Assembly (NCBI RefSeq): GCF_030693405.1
Contig: NZ_JAUYAW010000044.1
Location: 119,100 to 183,099 of the forward strand
Source: Phenylobacterium sp.
GTDB lineage: Bacteria; Pseudomonadota; Alphaproteobacteria; Caulobacterales; Caulobacteraceae
Length of the DNA: 64,000 bases
Direction: 5' to 3'
The notes below the pieces were generated by a model. The model was not told the origin of the DNA. It ran no database searches and saw nothing but the letters and a program-made list of their open reading frames with translations. This document shows, piece after piece, positions 61,572-64,000 of this stretch. Within the stretch, counting starts at the first letter, position 1; each line of letters opens with the position of its first letter. Position numbers and translations under genes: made by a program.

Positions 61572-62693
61572 ATGGCGGTTCAGATCCTGGACGGGGAATT
61601 GATCCTGTCCGGTATGGTCGGTGACGACTTCTGGGGTGATGGATTCACGTCCGGCCAGGTCATCGCGGCGCTCGCCCAGATCGGGCGGAATGCGGACGTC
61701 ACGGTCCGGCTCAATTCGGGCGGCGGGATCGCGACGGAGGGGGCGGCTATCCACGCCGCTCTGGCGTCGCATAAGGGGGCTGTGACAGTCATCGTCGAGG
61801 GGATCGCCGCCTCGGCCGCCTCCCTGATCGCCTGTGCCGGCGACGTGGTCGAGATGGCGCTCGGCTCGGTCTTCATGATCCATGACCCGGCCACGATCAC
61901 CTGGGGAACTGCGGCTGACCACCAGCTGGCGATCCAGATGCTCGACAGCCTGGCGACGTCCTACGCCGACACCTATGCGGAAAAGACCGGCGACCCGACC
62001 GCCACCATGCGCAGCCTCATGAAGGCCGAAACATGGATGACCGCCCAGGAGGCGGTTGACCGCAAGTTCGCCGATCGGCTGGCCAGCGCCAATGACAACG
62101 CCGACCAGGCCGAACCGTCCGCCTTCGCCTACGCGCTCTACGGCAAGACGCCCGACCGCATCGCCGCCCACGCCAGCGCCAAGGGCTGGAAAGCCCCCGC
62201 CGGCGCATCCCTCAAGCCGGCGGCCGCCTCGGCTCCGGCCAAACCGGCGCCGAACAGCGCCTCTCCCCAGGCGACGCCCGTCGCCTCCCATCCTCCGGCG
62301 GCTCCTGCCGCCCAGCCAGCGCAACAGGAGCCCCCCATGGCTGACACCCCCAACGAAACCGAAATCCGGGCCAAGGCGACGTCCGAGGCTCAGGCACGCA
62401 TTCAGGCGATCCTCACCAGCGATGAAGCTGCGGACCGCGCTGAGATGGCGCAGCACCTGGCCTTCTCGACCGCGCACTCGGCTGAGGACGCGATCGCCCT
62501 GATGAAGGTCGCCCCGAAGGCCGCGCCGGCCGCAGAGCCGGAGGCGGATCCGACGGCGCAGTTCATCCAACGAAAGTCGACCGCCCAGGACGGCCTGGGC
62601 GGTCCCGCGGGCAAGCCCGGCGCCCAGGACGCCCGGGCGTCCTGGAAAGGCGTCACCGACCGGGTCAACAAGCGGGTTTCGGGCGGCCGCTAA
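61572..62693 (+). CDS. ClpP-like prohead protease with C-terminal scaffold
   Basis: 373 residues. ClpP-type domain (about 1-190): RLNSGGGIATEG, Ser81 in GIAASAAS, His104 in FMIHDPAT. Pro/Ala linker (about 200-252), then a charged helical scaffold (about 256-373). This is the lambda C arrangement: protease cleaving scaffold and portal during head maturation. The nested scaffold can be made separately from an inner start (62337). Confidence 0.92.
   Translation: MAVQILDGELILSGMVGDDFWGDGFTSGQVIAALAQIGRNADVTVRLNSGGGIATEGAAIHAALASHKGAVTVIVEGIAASAASLIACAGDVVEMALGSVFMIHDPATITWGTAADHQLAIQMLDSLATSYADTYAEKTGDPTATMRSLMKAETWMTAQEAVDRKFADRLASANDNADQAEPSAFAYALYGKTPDRIAAHASAKGWKAPAGASLKPAAASAPAKPAPNSASPQATPVASHPPAAPAAQPAQQEPPMADTPNETEIRAKATSEAQARIQAILTSDEAADRAEMAQHLAFSTAHSAEDAIALMKVAPKAAPAAEPEADPTAQFIQRKSTAQDGLGGPAGKPGAQDARASWKGVTDRVNKRVSGGR
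62337..62693 (+). CDS. Nested scaffold protein, Nu3-like (internal start)
   Basis: 118 residues in the same frame as the protease end, from ATG 62337. An AGGAG sits six bases before it, in the middle of an open gene, as for lambda Nu3 inside C. The start (MADTPNETEIRAKATSEAQA) begins exactly where the scaffold domain begins. Confidence 0.7.
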   Translation: MADTPNETEIRAKATSEAQARIQAILTSDEAADRAEMAQHLAFSTAHSAEDAIALMKVAPKAAPAAEPEADPTAQFIQRKSTAQDGLGGPAGKPGAQDARASWKGVTDRVNKRVSGGR

Positions 62694-62769
62694 TCCCGCC
62701 TCTCACTGGCCGCGCTGACGGAGATCTGCGCCGGCTCTCCTCATTCCCCAGATCACGGGATCAATCGAA

Positions 62770-63435
62770 ATGACCATTCTCACCATGGGCCGCGTCGCGA
62801 TGGCGTTTGTGCTGTCCGAAGCCGCCGGGATGCGCTCGCGGGCGGCCGAATTCCTGGGCGAAAGCCAGGAGATCGAACCCGGCCAACCTCTCGCCCGCGT
62901 CCTCGCCGAAACCGGCGTCGAGGTCACGGCCTCCGCTGTCGCGGGAAACACCGGGAACGGCGCCCTGACGCTTGCCGACCCCGCCTACAGCAAGGCTGCG
63001 CGGTCCGGCCGCTACAAGGCGATCTGCATCGCCGCAGCGGCCAACGGCGGCCGCTTCCGCGTCGATGACCCGAACGGCGTCGAGATCGGCCAAGTCAACG
63101 TTGGCGCTGCGTTCAATAAGGCTGTCAAATTCAGCATTGCTGATGGCGCGACGGACTTCGCGGTTGGCGACAGTTTCGAAATCCTGGTCGATCTCGACGC
63201 CGGCGGCGAAATGGTCGTGGCCTGGGATCCGACGGCGGACGACGGAACCGAGATCGCCGCCTGTCTCCCGCTCTATCGCTACAAGACCGGCGAAGGTGAG
63301 CGCCTGGCGATCGCGACGTTCGCCCGCGACGCTGAGATCAAGGCCGATCACATCGCCTGGCCGGAAGGCGCAACCGCTGAACAAAAGGAAACGGCGCTCC
63401 AGCAGCTCGCGCTGCACGGCCTGATCGCCCGCTAG
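62770..63435 (+). CDS. Head decoration protein D family
   Basis: 221 residues, longer than lambda D (about 110), with FVLSEAAGMRSRAAEFL, PGQPLARV and a beta-rich middle (VDDPNGVEIGQVNVGAAFNKAVKF). Stabilises the expanded head. The duplicated size may mean two D-like modules. Confidence 0.85.
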   Translation: MTILTMGRVAMAFVLSEAAGMRSRAAEFLGESQEIEPGQPLARVLAETGVEVTASAVAGNTGNGALTLADPAYSKAARSGRYKAICIAAAANGGRFRVDDPNGVEIGQVNVGAAFNKAVKFSIADGATDFAVGDSFEILVDLDAGGEMVVAWDPTADDGTEIAACLPLYRYKTGEGERLAIATFARDAEIKADHIAWPEGATAEQKETALQQLALHGLIAR

Positions 63436-63486
63436 TCGGCGACAGCCTGACGCCCCCTTCAATCGAACAAGGAAAGACCAACTCCG

Positions 63487-64000
63487 ATGTTGGATATCTT
63501 CAATAACGACGCGTTTTCGGTCGTGAACCTGACCGACGCCGCCAACGATCTCGCCTTCGTCCCTGGCCGAATCTCGCGTAGCGGCCTCTTCCGCGCCGAT
63601 GGCATCACGACCACGACCGCCGTGATCGAGACCAAGGGCGCTCGGCTCGCCCTGGTCGCGCCGACGCCCCGCGGCGGTCCCGGGGAGACCGTGAACACCG
63701 ACAAGGATCGTCGCCTGATCCCGGTCAACGTGCCGCACTTTGAGCGGAACGACGCGGTGATGGCTGACGAAGTCCAGGGCGTGCGAGCTTTCGGTTCCGA
63801 GACCGAGGTCGAAACGGTCATGGGCAAGGTGGCGGAGAAGATCCAGGACCACAGTCAGGATCTTGCCGCGACCACGGAGTTCTCTCAACTCGGCGCCATC
63901 AAGGGCGTGATCACCTATGCCGACGGCTCGACCCTCGATCTGTTCCAGACGATGGGCGTCCAGGCCCCGGCCAATGTCGCGTTCAATGTCCCCGCCTTGA
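63487..64000 (+). CDS. Major capsid protein, GpE family (partial)
   Basis: First 171 residues only; cut by the window edge. MLDIFNNDAFSVVNLTDAAND, PGRISRSGLFRADG and TVMGKVAEKIQDHSQDLAATTEFSQLGAIKG are the typical GpE/HK97-like lambda capsid start and long spine helix. Continues past the window. Confidence 0.9.
   Translation, partial: MLDIFNNDAFSVVNLTDAANDLAFVPGRISRSGLFRADGITTTTAVIETKGARLALVAPTPRGGPGETVNTDKDRRLIPVNVPHFERNDAVMADEVQGVRAFGSETEVETVMGKVAEKIQDHSQDLAATTEFSQLGAIKGVITYADGSTLDLFQTMGVQAPANVAFNVPAL

Larger units (their letters stand above)
36553..64000. mobile_element. Prophage integrated at tRNA-Met (right end outside window)
   Basis: Begins in the 3' half of tRNA-Met with a serine integrase and continues to the right edge in the major capsid gene. 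Contains an integrase operon, S24/Cro switch, replication genes, iteron cluster and a lambda-type head module. Genes overlap by 1-4 bp far more than in the host part. At least 27.4 kb; tail, lysis genes and the right attachment site must lie beyond 64000. Confidence 0.95.

Overview
The window is high-GC alphaproteobacterial chromosome, most likely from the family Caulobacteraceae (Caulobacter/Phenylobacterium/Brevundimonas group). The evidence is the gene content (TonB receptor, HWE-type histidine kinase, PhrR/PraR-like XRE regulator, one-piece indolepyruvate ferredoxin oxidoreductase, a MucR-type domain) and the strong use of GTG/TTG starts with 1-4 bp gene overlaps. The genus cannot be fixed from sequence alone.

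Bases 1-36.5 kb are ordinary host chromosome: a Fur-box-preceded TonB receptor (cut by the left edge), a leftward argH-lptM-lysA operon, a TlpA thioredoxin, a cold-shock gene with terminator, an XRE regulator, a block of FecR / CHASE2-EAL / two-partner-secretion genes, a CHASE4 hybrid kinase, an acyl-CoA synthetase, an HWE kinase, uvrC, pgsA, a secreted SH3 protein, pirin, an esterase, rpiB, an Lrp regulator divergent from indolepyruvate oxidoreductase, an L-2-hydroxyglutarate oxidase-like gene, a REP-type double hairpin, a PQQ-type sugar dehydrogenase, and an asparagine synthetase/glycosyltransferase pair that ends beside an elongator tRNA-Met.

From the 3' half of that tRNA-Met (about 36.55 kb) to the right edge there is a prophage whose right end lies outside the window. 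Its left arm is one leftward, almost gapless operon of eleven genes running from an XRE regulator (44856) through a 1061-aa ParB-like/MucR fusion to a large serine integrase whose last codons lie inside the tRNA. A lysogeny switch follows: an S24 LexA/CI-like repressor facing a Cro-like gene, with operator-like dyads between them. Next come rightward, mostly 4-bp-overlapping early genes (exonuclease, DUF3850/ASCH, DNA methyltransferase, Prim-Pol, D5/P4-type helicase), then an iteron-like cluster, then a lambda-like head module (tail Z, small and large terminase, portal, gpW, ClpP-type protease with nested scaffold, decoration D, capsid E).

The most unusual signals are in the prophage. (i) A perfect 17-bp palindrome occurs three times, plus one near copy, inside unrelated genes. 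(ii) The ParB-like protein carries a C-terminal MucR/Ros domain. (iii) A second dyad, GYTGTC-N3-GACARC, sits at the switch, at the leftward promoter and upstream of the integrase. (iv) Two tandem triplets of a 9-bp iteron lie beside an AT-rich tract immediately after the helicase gene. Together these suggest a phage with its own ParB-type DNA-binding system and an iteron-type origin; the link between protein and sites is inference.
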